DNA of 64,000 bases from Streptomyces sp. LUP47B (GCF_001746295.1 NZ_MJAH01000012.1:228607-292606), one strand, 5' to 3'. Shown: positions 49,352 through 58,405, counted from the first letter of the stretch. Program-made: numbers and translations. Notes: generated by a model not told the origin, from the letters alone.

Positions 49352-50254
49352 ATGCCCATCCTGGGACAGAACCAGTACGGCAAGGCCGAGAACCGAGTCG
49401 TGAAGATCACGCGGGACGGCGCCACCCACCACATCAAGGACCTCAATGTCTCGGTGTCGCTGAGCGGCGACATGGACGAGGTCCACTATTCCGGCTCCAA
49501 CGCCCACGTGCTGCCGACCGACACCACCAAGAACACGGTGTACGCGTTCGCCAAGGAGCACGGCATCGAGTCCGCCGAGCAGTTCGGCATCCACCTCGCC
49601 CGGCACTTCGTCACCTCGCAGGAACCGATCAGGACCGCGCGGATCCGCATCGAGGAGTACGCCTGGGAGCGGATCGCGACGGCCGGCGACGACGAGCACT
49701 CCTTCGTCCGCCAGGGCCAGGAGACCCGCCTGACCCAGGTCACCTACGACGGCTCCGCCTGGGAGGTCGTCTCCGGGCTCAAGGACCTGACCGTCATGAA
49801 CTCGACCAACTCCGAGTTCTGGGGCTACGTCAAGGACAAGTACACGACCCTGCCCGAGGCGTACGACCGCATCCTGGCGACCGAGGTGTCCAGCCGCTGG
49901 CGCTTCAACTGGTCGGACGACGAGCAGGAGATGCCCGACTGGGAGACGTCCTACGAGCAGGTCAAAAAGCACATGCTCGAGGCCTTCGCCGAGACGTACT
50001 CGCTCTCGCTCCAGCAGACCCTCTACCAGATGGGTTCGCGGATCATCGACCACCGGGCCGAGATCGACGAGGTCCGCTTCTCGCTGCCGAACAAGCACCA
50101 CTTCCTCGTGGACCTGGAGCCCTTCGGGCTGAAGAACGCCACCGAGGACGGTGCCGTCTACCTCGCCGCCGACCGGCCCTACGGCCTGATCGAGGCGACC
50201 GTCCTCCGGGACGGCTGCGAGCCGAGGATTCCGGTGGATCTCACCAACCTCTGA
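49352..50254 (+). CDS. uox: Urate oxidase (uricase)
   Basis: The protein has 300 residues with two tunnelling-fold modules. Key features are GQNQYGKAENRVVKI, the Thr-Asp of the active site in HVLPTDTTKNTVYAFAKEHG and the C-terminal SLPNKHHFLVDLEPFG, the conserved uricase signature. It is cofactor-free and oxidises urate with oxygen to 5-hydroxyisourate and peroxide. There is no peroxisomal-type or secretion signal. A 12-bp hairpin ends the operon 19 bases after the stop. Confidence 0.96.
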   Translation: MPILGQNQYGKAENRVVKITRDGATHHIKDLNVSVSLSGDMDEVHYSGSNAHVLPTDTTKNTVYAFAKEHGIESAEQFGIHLARHFVTSQEPIRTARIRIEEYAWERIATAGDDEHSFVRQGQETRLTQVTYDGSAWEVVSGLKDLTVMNSTNSEFWGYVKDKYTTLPEAYDRILATEVSSRWRFNWSDDEQEMPDWETSYEQVKKHMLEAFAETYSLSLQQTLYQMGSRIIDHRAEIDEVRFSLPNKHHFLVDLEPFGLKNATEDGAVYLAADRPYGLIEATVLRDGCEPRIPVDLTNL

Positions 50255-50273
50255 GCAACTCCCTCTGCGGCAC

Positions 50274-50299
50274 CCGCGGCCCGCCAGGGCGGGCCGCGG
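50274..50299 (+). terminator. Terminator of the urate operon
   Basis: CCGCGGCCCGCC (50274-50285) and GGCGGGCCGCGG (50288-50299) are exact complements with a 2-base centre. Confidence 0.8.
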
Positions 50300-50356
50300 C
50301 ACTCAAACTCCCGGGGTCCTGCCGTGCCCTCTCCACCTCCGCGCAAAGGACGAACC

Positions 50357-51736
50357 ATGGCAGCAGACCGGCGCATCGTCATCGAGAACTGTTCGATCGC
50401 GACCGTGGACGCGCACGACACCGAGTACCCGAGCGGGTACGTCGTCATCGCCGGCAACCGCATCGAGTCGCTCGGCGCGGGCAGGGCGCCCGAGGACCTG
50501 GAGAACGTCGACCGCCGTATCGACGCCACCGGCCACCTCGTGACCCCGGGCCTGGTCAACACCCATCATCACTACTACCAGTGGATCACCCGGGGCCTCG
50601 CCACCGACCACAACCTCTTCGACTGGCTCGTCGCCCTCTACCCCACGTGGGCGCGGATCGACGAGCAGATGGTCTACGCGGCCGCCCAGGGCTCGCTCGC
50701 GATGATGGCCCGCGGTGGCGTCACCACCGCCATGGACCACCACTACGTCTTCCCCGCCGGTTCCGGCGACCTGTCCGGCGCGATCATCCGCGCCGCCCGT
50801 GAGACGGGCGTCCGCTTCACGCTCGCCCGCGGCTCCATGGACCGCAGCGAGAAGGACGGCGGCCTGCCCCCGGACTTCGCCGTCGAGACCCTGGAGGGCG
50901 CCCTCGCCGCGACCGAGGCCACCGTCAAGGAGCACCACGACTCCTCCTTCGGCGCGATGACCCAGGTCGCCGTCGCGCCCTGCTCGCCCTTCTCCGTCTC
51001 CACCGAACTCCTGCGTGAGGGAGCCGAGCTGGCCCGCCGTCTCGGCGTACGGCTGCACACCCACGGCTCGGAGACCGTCGAGGAGGAGCAGTTCTGCAAG
51101 GAGCTGTTCGGCATGGGCCCGACCGACTACTTCGAGTCCACCGGCTGGCTCGGCGAGGACGTGTGGATGGCGCACTGCGTCCACATGAACGACTCCGACA
51201 TCGCCGCCTTCGCCCGTACGAAGACGGGTGTGGCCCACTGCCCCTCGTCCAACGCCCGTCTGGCGGCGGGGATCGCCCGGGTCCCGGACATGCTCGCGGC
51301 CGGGGTCCCGGTCGGCCTCGGCGTCGACGGCACGGCGTCCAACGAGTCCGGCGAACTCCACACCGAGCTGCGCAACGCCCTGCTCATCAACCGCCTGGGC
51401 GCGCACCGGGAAGCGGCCCTGAACGCCCGGCAGGCGCTGCGCCTGGGCACCTACGGCGGCGCCCAGGTCCTGGGCCGCGCAGCGGAGACCGGCTCCCTGG
51501 AGGCGGGCAAGCTCGCCGACCTGGTGCTGTGGAAGCTCGACACCCTCGCACACGCCTCGATCGCCGACCCGGTGACCGCGCTGGTCTTCGGCGCCGCGGC
51601 ACCCGTCACGGCCTCCTTCGTGAACGGCCGTCAGATCGTCGAGAACAGCCGCCTGCTGCACGTCGACGAGGACGCCGTCGCACGCTCCACGCGGGAACAG
51701 GCCCGGCGTCTGGCGCGAATCGCCGCGCAGGGCTGA
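50357..51736 (+). CDS. Amidohydrolase, probable 8-oxoguanine/guanine-type deaminase
   Basis: The protein has 459 residues of the metal-dependent amidohydrolase family. Zinc ligands and catalytic residues are visible as VNTHHHYYQWITRG (about 66-79), RLHTHGSETVEEEQ, MAHCVHMNDSD and GLGVDGTASNESG. The sequence fits the 8-oxoguanine deaminase / hydroxydechloroatrazine-hydrolase group (TRZ/ATZ). Deaminating guanine or 8-oxoguanine would give xanthine or urate for the operon upstream. The exact substrate is not certain. The ATG has AAAGGA upstream. The gene lies between two hairpins, so it is probably a separate transcript. Confidence 0.87.
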   Translation: MAADRRIVIENCSIATVDAHDTEYPSGYVVIAGNRIESLGAGRAPEDLENVDRRIDATGHLVTPGLVNTHHHYYQWITRGLATDHNLFDWLVALYPTWARIDEQMVYAAAQGSLAMMARGGVTTAMDHHYVFPAGSGDLSGAIIRAARETGVRFTLARGSMDRSEKDGGLPPDFAVETLEGALAATEATVKEHHDSSFGAMTQVAVAPCSPFSVSTELLREGAELARRLGVRLHTHGSETVEEEQFCKELFGMGPTDYFESTGWLGEDVWMAHCVHMNDSDIAAFARTKTGVAHCPSSNARLAAGIARVPDMLAAGVPVGLGVDGTASNESGELHTELRNALLINRLGAHREAALNARQALRLGTYGGAQVLGRAAETGSLEAGKLADLVLWKLDTLAHASIADPVTALVFGAAAPVTASFVNGRQIVENSRLLHVDEDAVARSTREQARRLARIAAQG

Positions 51737-51752
51737 TCACTTCACCAGTACT

Positions 51753-51780
51753 CCGGCCGGGAGGGACGGCTCCCGGCCGG
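51753..51780 (+). terminator. Terminator of the deaminase gene
   Basis: CCGGCCGGGAG (51753-51763) pairs exactly with CTCCCGGCCGG (51770-51780), loop GGACGG. Confidence 0.8.
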
Positions 51781-51821
51781 CAGCCGTGGAACCTGCGTAC
51801 CGGGTCCCATGGCGGCCGTGC

Positions 51822-51852
51822 CCGGGGCGCGTGTTGGACGCACGCGCCCCGG
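51822..51852 (+). terminator. Second hairpin, in the leader of the permease gene
   Basis: CCGGGGCGCGTG (51822-51833) pairs exactly with CACGCGCCCCGG (51841-51852), loop TTGGACG. It lies 41 bases past the first hairpin and about 100 bases before the permease start. It could be a second terminator or an attenuator. Confidence 0.6.
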
Positions 51853-51953
51853 AACGGTCTCCGTCCCGGTCCCGCACGACCACTCGCACCACCTCCATGA
51901 AACCCACGGCACCGCCTTTCGGCAGCCGTGTAACCGCCCGGAGGCGAGCCGCA

Positions 51954-53318
51954 GTGTCACTCCACCCCGTCGACGAAAAGCTCCCCGCCCTGAAGATGGC
52001 GACCACCGGCCTCCAGCACGTGGCCGCCATGTACGCCGGAGTCGTCGCCCCGCCCCTGATCGTCGGCGCGGCCATCGGCCTTTCCCCCGCCGACCTCACC
52101 TTCCTCACCGGCGCCTGTCTGTTCACCGCGGGCCTCGCCACCTTCCTGCAGACCCTCGGCGTCTGGAAGATCGGTGCCCGGCTGCCCTTCGTCAACGGCG
52201 TCACCTTCGCCGGTGTCGCCCCCATGACCGCGGTCGTCGCCTCCATGGACGACAAGTCCGACGCCCTGCCGGTCATCTTCGGCGCGGTGATCGTCGCCGG
52301 CCTCCTCGGCTTCCTCGCCGCCCCCTTCTTCAGCAAGGCGATCCGCTTCTTCCCGCCGGTCGTCACCGGGACCGTCATCACCCTGATAGGCGTCTCCCTC
52401 CTGCCGGTCGCCTTCGGCTGGGCGCAGGGCCCCGACCCCACGGCGCGGGACTACGGCTCGACGACCAACCTGGGCCTGGCCGCGGCGACGCTCGGGATCG
52501 TGCTTCTCCTACGACGTTTCACCCGCGGCTTCGTCAAGCAGGTCGCCGTGCTGCTCGGCCTGGTGGCCGGTACGCTGCTCGCGATCCCCTTCGGCGCGAC
52601 GGACTTCGGACCCGTCACCGACGCGGCCGTCGTCGGCTTCCCGACGCCCTTCCACTTCGGCGCCCCGCAGTTCCAGCTCGCCGCTATCCTCTCGCTGTGC
52701 GTGGTGATGGTCGTCTCCATGACCGAATCGACCGCGGACATGCTCGCGCTGGGCGAGATCGTCGAGCGTCCCGCCGACGAGCGGACCATCGCGGCGGGCC
52801 TGCGCGCCGACACCCTCGGCTCGGCGATCAGCCCCCTCTTCAACGGCTTCATGTGCAGCGCCTTCGCCCAGAACATCGGCCTGGTGGCGATGACGCGGAT
52901 CCGCAGCCGCTACGTCGTCGCCACCGGCGGGGCCTTCCTGGTGCTGATGGGCCTGTGCCCCATGGCCGCCTCGCTCATCGCCGTCGTACCGCGCCCGGTG
53001 CTCGGGGGCGCCGGAGTCGTCCTGTTCGGCTCGGTGGCCGCCAGCGGCATCCAGACCCTGGTCAGGGCGGGCCTGGACAAGGACAACAACGTCCTGATCG
53101 TCGCCGTGTCACTGGCTGTCGGCATCATCCCGATCACCGCGCCGGAGTTCTACCACGCCTTCCCGGAGACCGCGAGGATCGTCCTGGACTCGGGGATCTC
53201 CACGGGCTGTGTGGCGGCGGTGGCGCTGAACCTGGTCTTCAACCACCTCGGCCGGGGCGCGGACGCACAGGACGTCACCCATCCCATGGAGGCCGTCCCC
53301 GCTCAGTCGATCTCGTAA
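51954..53318 (+). CDS. NCS2-family purine/uracil permease
   Basis: About 454 residues from the GTG at 51954, which has GGAGGCGAGCCGCA upstream; the ATG at 51897 lacks a ribosome site. About 12-14 hydrophobic segments are present. Family motifs are LQHVAAMYAGVVAPPLIVGA, the ESTADMLALGEIV region (the substrate-binding Glu helix), NGFMCSAFAQNIGLVAMTRI and GGAGVVLFGSVAASGIQTL. In this family these are linked to xanthine, urate or uracil uptake with H+ or Na+. Its position after the urate genes favours xanthine or urate. The 3' end overlaps the convergent chitosanase gene by 16 bases. Confidence 0.92.
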   Translation: MSLHPVDEKLPALKMATTGLQHVAAMYAGVVAPPLIVGAAIGLSPADLTFLTGACLFTAGLATFLQTLGVWKIGARLPFVNGVTFAGVAPMTAVVASMDDKSDALPVIFGAVIVAGLLGFLAAPFFSKAIRFFPPVVTGTVITLIGVSLLPVAFGWAQGPDPTARDYGSTTNLGLAAATLGIVLLLRRFTRGFVKQVAVLLGLVAGTLLAIPFGATDFGPVTDAAVVGFPTPFHFGAPQFQLAAILSLCVVMVVSMTESTADMLALGEIVERPADERTIAAGLRADTLGSAISPLFNGFMCSAFAQNIGLVAMTRIRSRYVVATGGAFLVLMGLCPMAASLIAVVPRPVLGGAGVVLFGSVAASGIQTLVRAGLDKDNNVLIVAVSLAVGIIPITAPEFYHAFPETARIVLDSGISTGCVAAVALNLVFNHLGRGADAQDVTHPMEAVPAQSIS

Positions 53319-54121
53319 CTGTCCCCGTACACCTTCCACTTGAGCGGTGTGTCCAGGTCGAGATTGCCCTGCTCCAGGAAGACCCGCTGGGCCGTCTCGA
53401 CCCGGCTCACGTCACTGTGCGCCGCCTCCTGCTTCATCGCCCACACCCGGGCGTCCAGGAAGGCGTGCAGATAGGCGGTCTCGCCGCCGCCGTCCGCCGG
53501 GGTGTCCGTGTCCTCGCGGGCCCGGCACCGGATGCCGCCGAAGCTCAGGGCGTCGGTGCCGGGGCCGTGCATGACCATCGCGTCGTAGTAGACGAACTGG
53601 CCGAGCGTTCCGAGGCTGTCCTGCTTGGCACACGCGACCGCCGGGTCGAAGTAGCCGCGGTCCCGCTCGTCCCCCTGCGCCTGACGGAAGGCGGAGGTCT
53701 GCGCCGCCTTGCGCCAGGCCGAGGGAAAGCCCGGATCCAGTCCGTCGTGCGAGTCGGTGCCGTCCACCGCGCGCAGGGCGGGCAGATAGGGGGCCAGGGG
53801 GTTGTCGGGGACCCTTCGCGTGTAGAGCTCGACCAGCGCGAGCATGTCGCTCGTGCCGGAGCAGAAACCGATGATGCCGGCGGTGTAGCCGCGGCCGTCC
53901 CCGATGTCCTCGATGTACGCGTACTGCGCCTGCCAGTCCAGCGAGGAGTTCTCCGCGCTGGACACCAGCCGCATCGCGAGGTCCTTCTTGTCCGGGTCGT
54001 CGAGGCCGGTCGCGTCCGTGGCCTCGGCGGACAGCCACTGGGTGCTCAACGCGCCGGCTCCGAGTACGGCGAGCAGCGTGCGGCGGGCGGCGGTTCTGGG
54101 CAGGTCACTGGGAAATCGCAT
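53303..54121 (-). CDS. csn: Secreted GH46 chitosanase
   Basis: About 272 residues from the ATG at 54121 (a GTG at 54124 is the alternative). The N-terminus RTAARRTLLAVLGAGALST is a signal peptide with twin arginines and may use the Tat route. The mature region matches glycoside hydrolase family 46. It has the catalytic Glu in LVSSAENSSLDWQAQYAYIE and the Asp in DIGDGRGYTAGIIGFCSGTS, then DERDRGYFDPAV and FVYYDAMVMHGPG. The enzyme cuts chitosan endolytically. It follows an AraC-type regulator with a TGATG overlap, which suggests co-translation and possibly regulation by that protein. Confidence 0.93.
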   Translation of the reverse strand: MRFPSDLPRTAARRTLLAVLGAGALSTQWLSAEATDATGLDDPDKKDLAMRLVSSAENSSLDWQAQYAYIEDIGDGRGYTAGIIGFCSGTSDMLALVELYTRRVPDNPLAPYLPALRAVDGTDSHDGLDPGFPSAWRKAAQTSAFRQAQGDERDRGYFDPAVACAKQDSLGTLGQFVYYDAMVMHGPGTDALSFGGIRCRAREDTDTPADGGGETAYLHAFLDARVWAMKQEAAHSDVSRVETAQRVFLEQGNLDLDTPLKWKVYGDSYEID

Positions 54122-54921
54122 CACTGTGTGTCGATCACCTGGCAGGAGCGGGGAGCGGGGAGCCGTCCCGTGAAGTAGGAGCGCGGCGGGACGCCCATCA
54201 GGGTGCGGAAGTCGGACGTCATGTGGGACTGGTCGTAGTAGCCGGTGACGGCGGCCAGTTCGGCCGAGGCCAGCTCGGTGGCATGGGCGAGCACGGCGCG
54301 GACACGGTCGATGCGGGCGTAGTGCTTCGGCGAGAGACCGACACCCTCGCTGAACAGGTTGCGCAACTGGCGCTCGCTGACGGCGAGTTCACGGGCCACC
54401 TCCCCGACATGACCGGGTATGTGCCCCGAGCGGATGGACAGCGCCGCGACGGCGGCCCGCAGCAGCTCGGTCCGTGTCCCGCCGGCCGCGGTGGGCAGCA
54501 GTCCCGGGAGGACGTCCGCGAGCCGGGGCACGACCTCTTCGGGCTCCAGCCACCTCAGCTCGTACGCCAGTTGCCGCGCGGCCCGGCCCGGCAGTGCGCC
54601 CAGCGGGACGATCCGCCCGACGAGGTCGACGGCCGGGACGCCGAGCAGCGGCCGGACGGCTCCCGGCGCCAGCCGTACCTCCGTGCAGGACACCTGCCGC
54701 TTGCCCGCGTGGTACGCGGCCCGGACACGGGGCCCGGCGACCAGCAGGGTGGGTCGCCCCCGCGACTCACTGCGGACGATCACCTTGGTCGTGGCGTCGG
54801 GCAGCTGGACGAACGGCTTCCGCGGATCCGTCCCCTCGACGGCCAGGGCCTTGATCCCGGCGATCCACGGACGCAGCTCGTCGGGGGTGCGCAGGGCCCG
54901 CCCGTCAACGGAGTTGGTCAC
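54121..54921 (-). CDS. AraC-family transcriptional regulator
   Basis: About 266 residues from a GTG at 54921; no ribosome site stands out. The first 150 residues form a cupin-like N-terminal region (VIVRSESRGRPTLLVAGPRV, SCTEVRLAPGAVRPLLGVPA) of the kind seen in DUF6597-like AraC regulators. The C-terminal double HTH covers about 155-250 (VARELAVSERQLRNLFSEGV, VTGYYDQSHMTSDFRTLMGV). It is divergent from the NmrA-like gene (96 bases apart) and overlaps the chitosanase start. Regulators of this type next to NmrA-like genes often control them. Confidence 0.87.
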   Translation of the reverse strand: MTNSVDGRALRTPDELRPWIAGIKALAVEGTDPRKPFVQLPDATTKVIVRSESRGRPTLLVAGPRVRAAYHAGKRQVSCTEVRLAPGAVRPLLGVPAVDLVGRIVPLGALPGRAARQLAYELRWLEPEEVVPRLADVLPGLLPTAAGGTRTELLRAAVAALSIRSGHIPGHVGEVARELAVSERQLRNLFSEGVGLSPKHYARIDRVRAVLAHATELASAELAAVTGYYDQSHMTSDFRTLMGVPPRSYFTGRLPAPRSCQVIDTQ

Positions 54922-55017
54922 ACGTCCACCGTAAGCGCGGGGCCGGGGGGTTCGGGCGCGCGAAACGTGCCGGAATTTCCTATCGTCCGGTGCCCCGCGG
55001 GCCGCACGGTGGTGGTC

Positions 55018-55878
55018 ATGATCCTTGTGACAGGTGCCACCGGCACGATCGGCAGCGAAGTTGTACGACAGCTCGTGGCGCGCGGAGAGAAGGTGCGCGC
55101 GCTCACGCGGGATCCGGAGAGGGCCGAGTTGCCGCCCGGCGTGGAGGTGGCGCGCGGCCATCACCGTGACGTCGGTTCGGTGGCGGCGGCCATGGCGGGC
55201 GTCGACCGTGCCTTCCTCGTGGGCGTCTTCGGTCTGGAGGACGTGGACAGCGACCGCGCGATGGTGGAGGCGGCGCGGGCGGCGGGGGTCCGGCGGATCG
55301 TGAAGCTGTCGGCGATCATGGCGGGCGATCCCAGGACGGGCTTGGGCGGTATCGCGCACGGACACGGTGAGGAGGCGGTCCGGGAAAGCGGGCTGGAATG
55401 GGTGATCCTGCGCCCGTCCGCCTTCGCGTCGAACACGTTGAGCTGGGCGGAGGCGGTTCGTGCGGGTGAGCCGGTGCCGAACATGCTGGGCTCGGGCCGG
55501 CAGGGGGTCGTGGATCCGCGGGATGTCGCCGAGATCGCGGTCGCCGCGCTGGTCGGTCCGGGGCACGTGGAGCGGACGTACACCCTGACCGGCCCCGAGA
55601 CGCTCAGCCCCCAGGACCAGGCGGCCGCGCTGGGAGAGGTGCTCGGCGGCCGGGTGGAGCTCCGTGACCTGACCCCGTCCCAGAGTCGTGAACTGCTGGT
55701 CGCCTCGGGCTGGAGCGAGGAGTCCGCGGAGGGGATGCTGCGGAGCGTCGGCTTCGTGGCCGAGGGCGGGAACGCGGTGGTCACCGGGGATGTGGAGGAG
55801 GTGCTGGGGCGTCCGGCGCGGACGTATCGGGAGTGGGCGCGGGACCACAAGGGGGTGTTCGGCGGGGGCGGGAGCTGA
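55018..55878 (+). CDS. NmrA-like NAD(P)-binding protein (atypical SDR)
   Basis: The protein has 286 residues from the ATG at 55018. The Rossmann motif is VTGATGTIGSEVVRQL (about 4-19), followed by RALTRDP, an NADP preference. The SDR catalytic Tyr-Lys pair is absent and LSAIMAGDPRTGLG takes its place. The family includes redox sensors (NmrA, HSCARG) and quinone reductases (QorB-like). It is divergent from the AraC regulator. Its 3' end borders a cruciform repeat that probably terminates transcription. Confidence 0.87.
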   Translation: MILVTGATGTIGSEVVRQLVARGEKVRALTRDPERAELPPGVEVARGHHRDVGSVAAAMAGVDRAFLVGVFGLEDVDSDRAMVEAARAAGVRRIVKLSAIMAGDPRTGLGGIAHGHGEEAVRESGLEWVILRPSAFASNTLSWAEAVRAGEPVPNMLGSGRQGVVDPRDVAEIAVAALVGPGHVERTYTLTGPETLSPQDQAAALGEVLGGRVELRDLTPSQSRELLVASGWSEESAEGMLRSVGFVAEGGNAVVTGDVEEVLGRPARTYREWARDHKGVFGGGGS

Positions 55879-55907
55879 CGGTTGTGTTCAGGCTGCGGGC
55901 CGGTGGG

Positions 55908-55998
55908 GGCTGGTCGCGCCCGCGCGGCGGAGCCGCACATCGATACAGCCCCGCGCCCCTGGCGCCCCAAAGGGGCGCGGGGAACTGCGCGACCAGCC
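55908..55998. repeat. Cruciform-forming dispersed repeat / bidirectional terminator
   Basis: Three nested inverted repeats are present. The outer arm GGCTGGTCGCGC (55908-55919) pairs with GCGCGACCAGCC (55987-55998). A small hairpin GCGGC/GCCGC lies at 55924-55936. An inner arm CCCCGCGCCCCT (55949-55960) pairs with AGGGGCGCGGGG (55971-55982). All pairings are exact. Such elements with GGGGAACTGCGCGACCAGCC recur between genes in Streptomyces, as far as I recall. It lies between convergent genes. Confidence 0.75.
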
Positions 55999-56050
55999 AC
56001 GACGTACCCGCGATCGCGAGACGGCAGGGCGCGGCACGTCCGAAGGCGGC

Positions 56051-57481
56051 TCACACCTTCCCTCGCGGCCGGAGCACCACCGCAGCCAACCCCAACGCCC
56101 CCACAGCGACAACCGTCCCCACCCGGAACGCCAACTGGTACCCCTCCGCCGTCGCCGCGACCAAACCCGCCCCGCCCTCCAGCAGCCCCTCCGTCCGCCC
56201 CGCCGCCAGCACCGACAGCACCGCCAGCCCCAGCGAACCCCCCACCACCTGCGTGGTGTTGAACAACCCGGACGCCAGCCCCGCGTCCTCCTCGCGAGCC
56301 CCCGACATGGCGAGCCCGGTCAGCGCGGGCATCGCGGCGGCGAACCCGGTGGCGAGCAGAAGGAGCACCGGAAGGACGTCGACCAGGTAGGAGCCGTCGG
56401 CAGGGGCACGGCTCAGCAGGGCCATCCCGGCGACGATGAGCACGAGCCCCGCCAGCAGCACCCGGTACGCCCCGAAGCGCCCGATGGTCCGTGCCGACAG
56501 CCCGAGCATCAGCACCCCGATGACGATCGGCGCCGGCAGGAACGCCGTGCCGGTGAGCAACTCGCCGAATCCCAGGACGCGTTGGACATACAGCGCCCCG
56601 AGGAACTGGAAGCCGTACATCGTGGCGATCATCAGGATCTGGACGGCGTTCGCGCCGGACAGCAGCCGGGAGCCGAACAGCCGCAGCCGCAGCAGGGGAC
56701 GGGCGGCCCGGGCCTGCCGGACGGTGAACGCCGTGAACAGGGCGACGGCGAGCAGGGCCAGGACGAGCGTGGTGGTCACCTCGTGGTCGCCGGACCCGAC
56801 GATCACGTACACCGTCAGCATCAGCGCCCCGGTGACCAGCGCGGCCCCCGGATAGTCCGCACCCCGGCCAAGACCTTCGCCGTCCTCCGCGTCGAGCACC
56901 CGGACCGCCGCCAGCAGGGCGACGATCCCGATCGGCAGGTTGATCAGGAAGATCCAGTGCCAGTTCAGGGCCTGCGTCAGCGCCCCGCCGAGGAACGTGC
57001 CCAGCGCCCCGCCCGCAGCGCCCACCGCGCTGAACACCGCGATCGCACGGGCCTGTTCACTTGGTTCGGGGAACAGGGCGACCAGCATGCCGAGGACCAC
57101 GGCCGCGGTCATCGCCCCGCCCACGCCCTGCAGGGCACGCGCCGCGATCAGCATGCCCTGGCTCGTGGCCACCCCGCACAGCACGGACGCCGCCGTGAAC
57201 ACGGCCAGCCCCGCCGCGAACATCCGCTTGCGGCCGACCAGGTCGCCCAGCCGGCCCACCAGCAACAGCAGCCCGCCGAACGGGATCAGATAGGCGTTGA
57301 CCACCCAGGCGAGGCCCGGCCCCGAAAAGCCGAGGTCGCTCTGGACGGCCGGCATGGCGACCGTGACGATATTGCCGTCCAGGATCGTCATGAGCGTTCC
57401 CGCGCACAGGACGACGAGGGCCGTCCAGCGGGAGTACGTTCGGTGCGGTGTTCGCGTCGGGGTCTCGACAACGGCCGTCAT
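56051..57481 (-). CDS. MFS efflux transporter, DHA2 (EmrB/QacA) type
   Basis: About 476 residues from the ATG at 57481, which has GGAGGCCCGCCGCC upstream. Fourteen hydrophobic segments are expected. Motifs are LDGNIVTVAMPAVQSDLGFS (motif D1 region), GRLGDLVGRKRMF (motif A) and LQGVGGAMTAAVVLGMLVAL (motif B, with GTFLGG as motif C). It probably exports drugs or small toxic compounds by proton antiport. It is divergent from an HxlR-type regulator 110 bases away, the usual arrangement for inducible efflux. Confidence 0.92.
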   Translation of the reverse strand: MTAVVETPTRTPHRTYSRWTALVVLCAGTLMTILDGNIVTVAMPAVQSDLGFSGPGLAWVVNAYLIPFGGLLLLVGRLGDLVGRKRMFAAGLAVFTAASVLCGVATSQGMLIAARALQGVGGAMTAAVVLGMLVALFPEPSEQARAIAVFSAVGAAGGALGTFLGGALTQALNWHWIFLINLPIGIVALLAAVRVLDAEDGEGLGRGADYPGAALVTGALMLTVYVIVGSGDHEVTTTLVLALLAVALFTAFTVRQARAARPLLRLRLFGSRLLSGANAVQILMIATMYGFQFLGALYVQRVLGFGELLTGTAFLPAPIVIGVLMLGLSARTIGRFGAYRVLLAGLVLIVAGMALLSRAPADGSYLVDVLPVLLLLATGFAAAMPALTGLAMSGAREEDAGLASGLFNTTQVVGGSLGLAVLSVLAAGRTEGLLEGGAGLVAATAEGYQLAFRVGTVVAVGALGLAAVVLRPRGKV

Positions 57482-57591
57482 GGCGGCGGGCCTCCGCATT
57501 CTCCGTGGGTTCCGACAAGTGGCTCAGGTGCACGACTTGTAACGGGGAACATGGTCAGTGACCATGGAGGACGGCGTAAGGAGGCAGTCCG

Positions 57592-57987
57592 ATGTCCCAG
57601 AGGAACACCGGTGTTACCGCCCAGGTCGTGAACGCGCACGCGTGCCCGGTGCGGGAAGTTCTTGACAGGGTCTCCGGCAAATGGAGCGTGCAGATCCTCG
57701 TCGCCGCCGCCCACGGACCCATCCGCTTCACCGAGTTGGAGCGCAGCATCGAGGGGATCAGCCGCCGCATGCTGACCCTGACCCTGCGCAACCTGGAGCG
57801 CGACGGCCTCGTCACCCGCACCGTGCACCCGACGGTGCCGCCCAAAGTCGAGTACGAACTCACCCCGGTGGCCCGCGAGTTGCACGAGACACTGCAGCGC
57901 CTGACCGACTGGGCCGAGCGCAACAGGGTCTATATCGCCGAGGCGCGCGCGGAGTACGACGCCGAGCGCGAACCGGAACCGGCCTGA
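57592..57987 (+). CDS. HxlR-family transcriptional regulator
   Basis: The protein has 131 residues. The HxlR signature CPVREVLDRVSGKWSVQILV (Cys about 18), then FTELERSIEGISRRMLTLTL, NLERDGLVTRTVHPTVPPKV and YELTPVARELHETL, shows the winged helix of this family. The cysteine near the N-terminus is the thiol-sensing position in several HxlR proteins. It probably represses the divergent DHA2 efflux gene. Its stop is one base from the stop of the convergent thioesterase. Confidence 0.92.
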   Translation: MSQRNTGVTAQVVNAHACPVREVLDRVSGKWSVQILVAAAHGPIRFTELERSIEGISRRMLTLTLRNLERDGLVTRTVHPTVPPKVEYELTPVARELHETLQRLTDWAERNRVYIAEARAEYDAEREPEPA

Positions 57988-57988
57988 G

Positions 57989-58405
57989 CTACAACAGGCC
58001 CGGGTCCGTGGCCAGCCCCTTGAGGACTTCGCTCGCGTTCGCCACCAGCCGCCGCTCCTTGAGGTTCATCAGGCCGCCGACCGCGGTGATCTCGGCCGCC
58101 ACCGTGCCGTCCTGCTTGCGGATCGTCTGCCGTATGCGGAAGGTCTTGCCCTCGCCCCACTCGAAGGCGCAGGTCACCTCCACCTCGTCACCGGCCAGCA
58201 GCTCGCGCAGATAGCGGATGGTGGTCTCCAGCGCCACCGGACCCACCCCGCTGCCGATGAGTCCGGCCTGGGTGATCCCGGCGGCCCTGAGCAGCGACCA
58301 GCGGGCGTGCTCCGCGTAGTTGAGGTACACGCTCTGGTTGAGGTGGCCCTGTACGTCCGTCTCGTACCCGCGGACGGTCACCGGCACGGAAAACGGCTCG
58401 CTCAC
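57989..58405 (-). CDS. Acyl-CoA thioesterase (4-hydroxybenzoyl-CoA thioesterase type)
   Basis: The protein has 138 residues with the hot-dog fold. The catalytic Asp lies in RGYETDVQGHLNQSVYLNYA, and the central helix continues EHARWSLLRAAGI. It hydrolyses acyl-CoA esters; the chain or aromatic preference is not visible. The start ATG at 58405 follows GAGGGGATTGACGTG. It is a single gene. Confidence 0.87.
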   Translation of the reverse strand: MSEPFSVPVTVRGYETDVQGHLNQSVYLNYAEHARWSLLRAAGITQAGLIGSGVGPVALETTIRYLRELLAGDEVEVTCAFEWGEGKTFRIRQTIRKQDGTVAAEITAVGGLMNLKERRLVANASEVLKGLATDPGLL

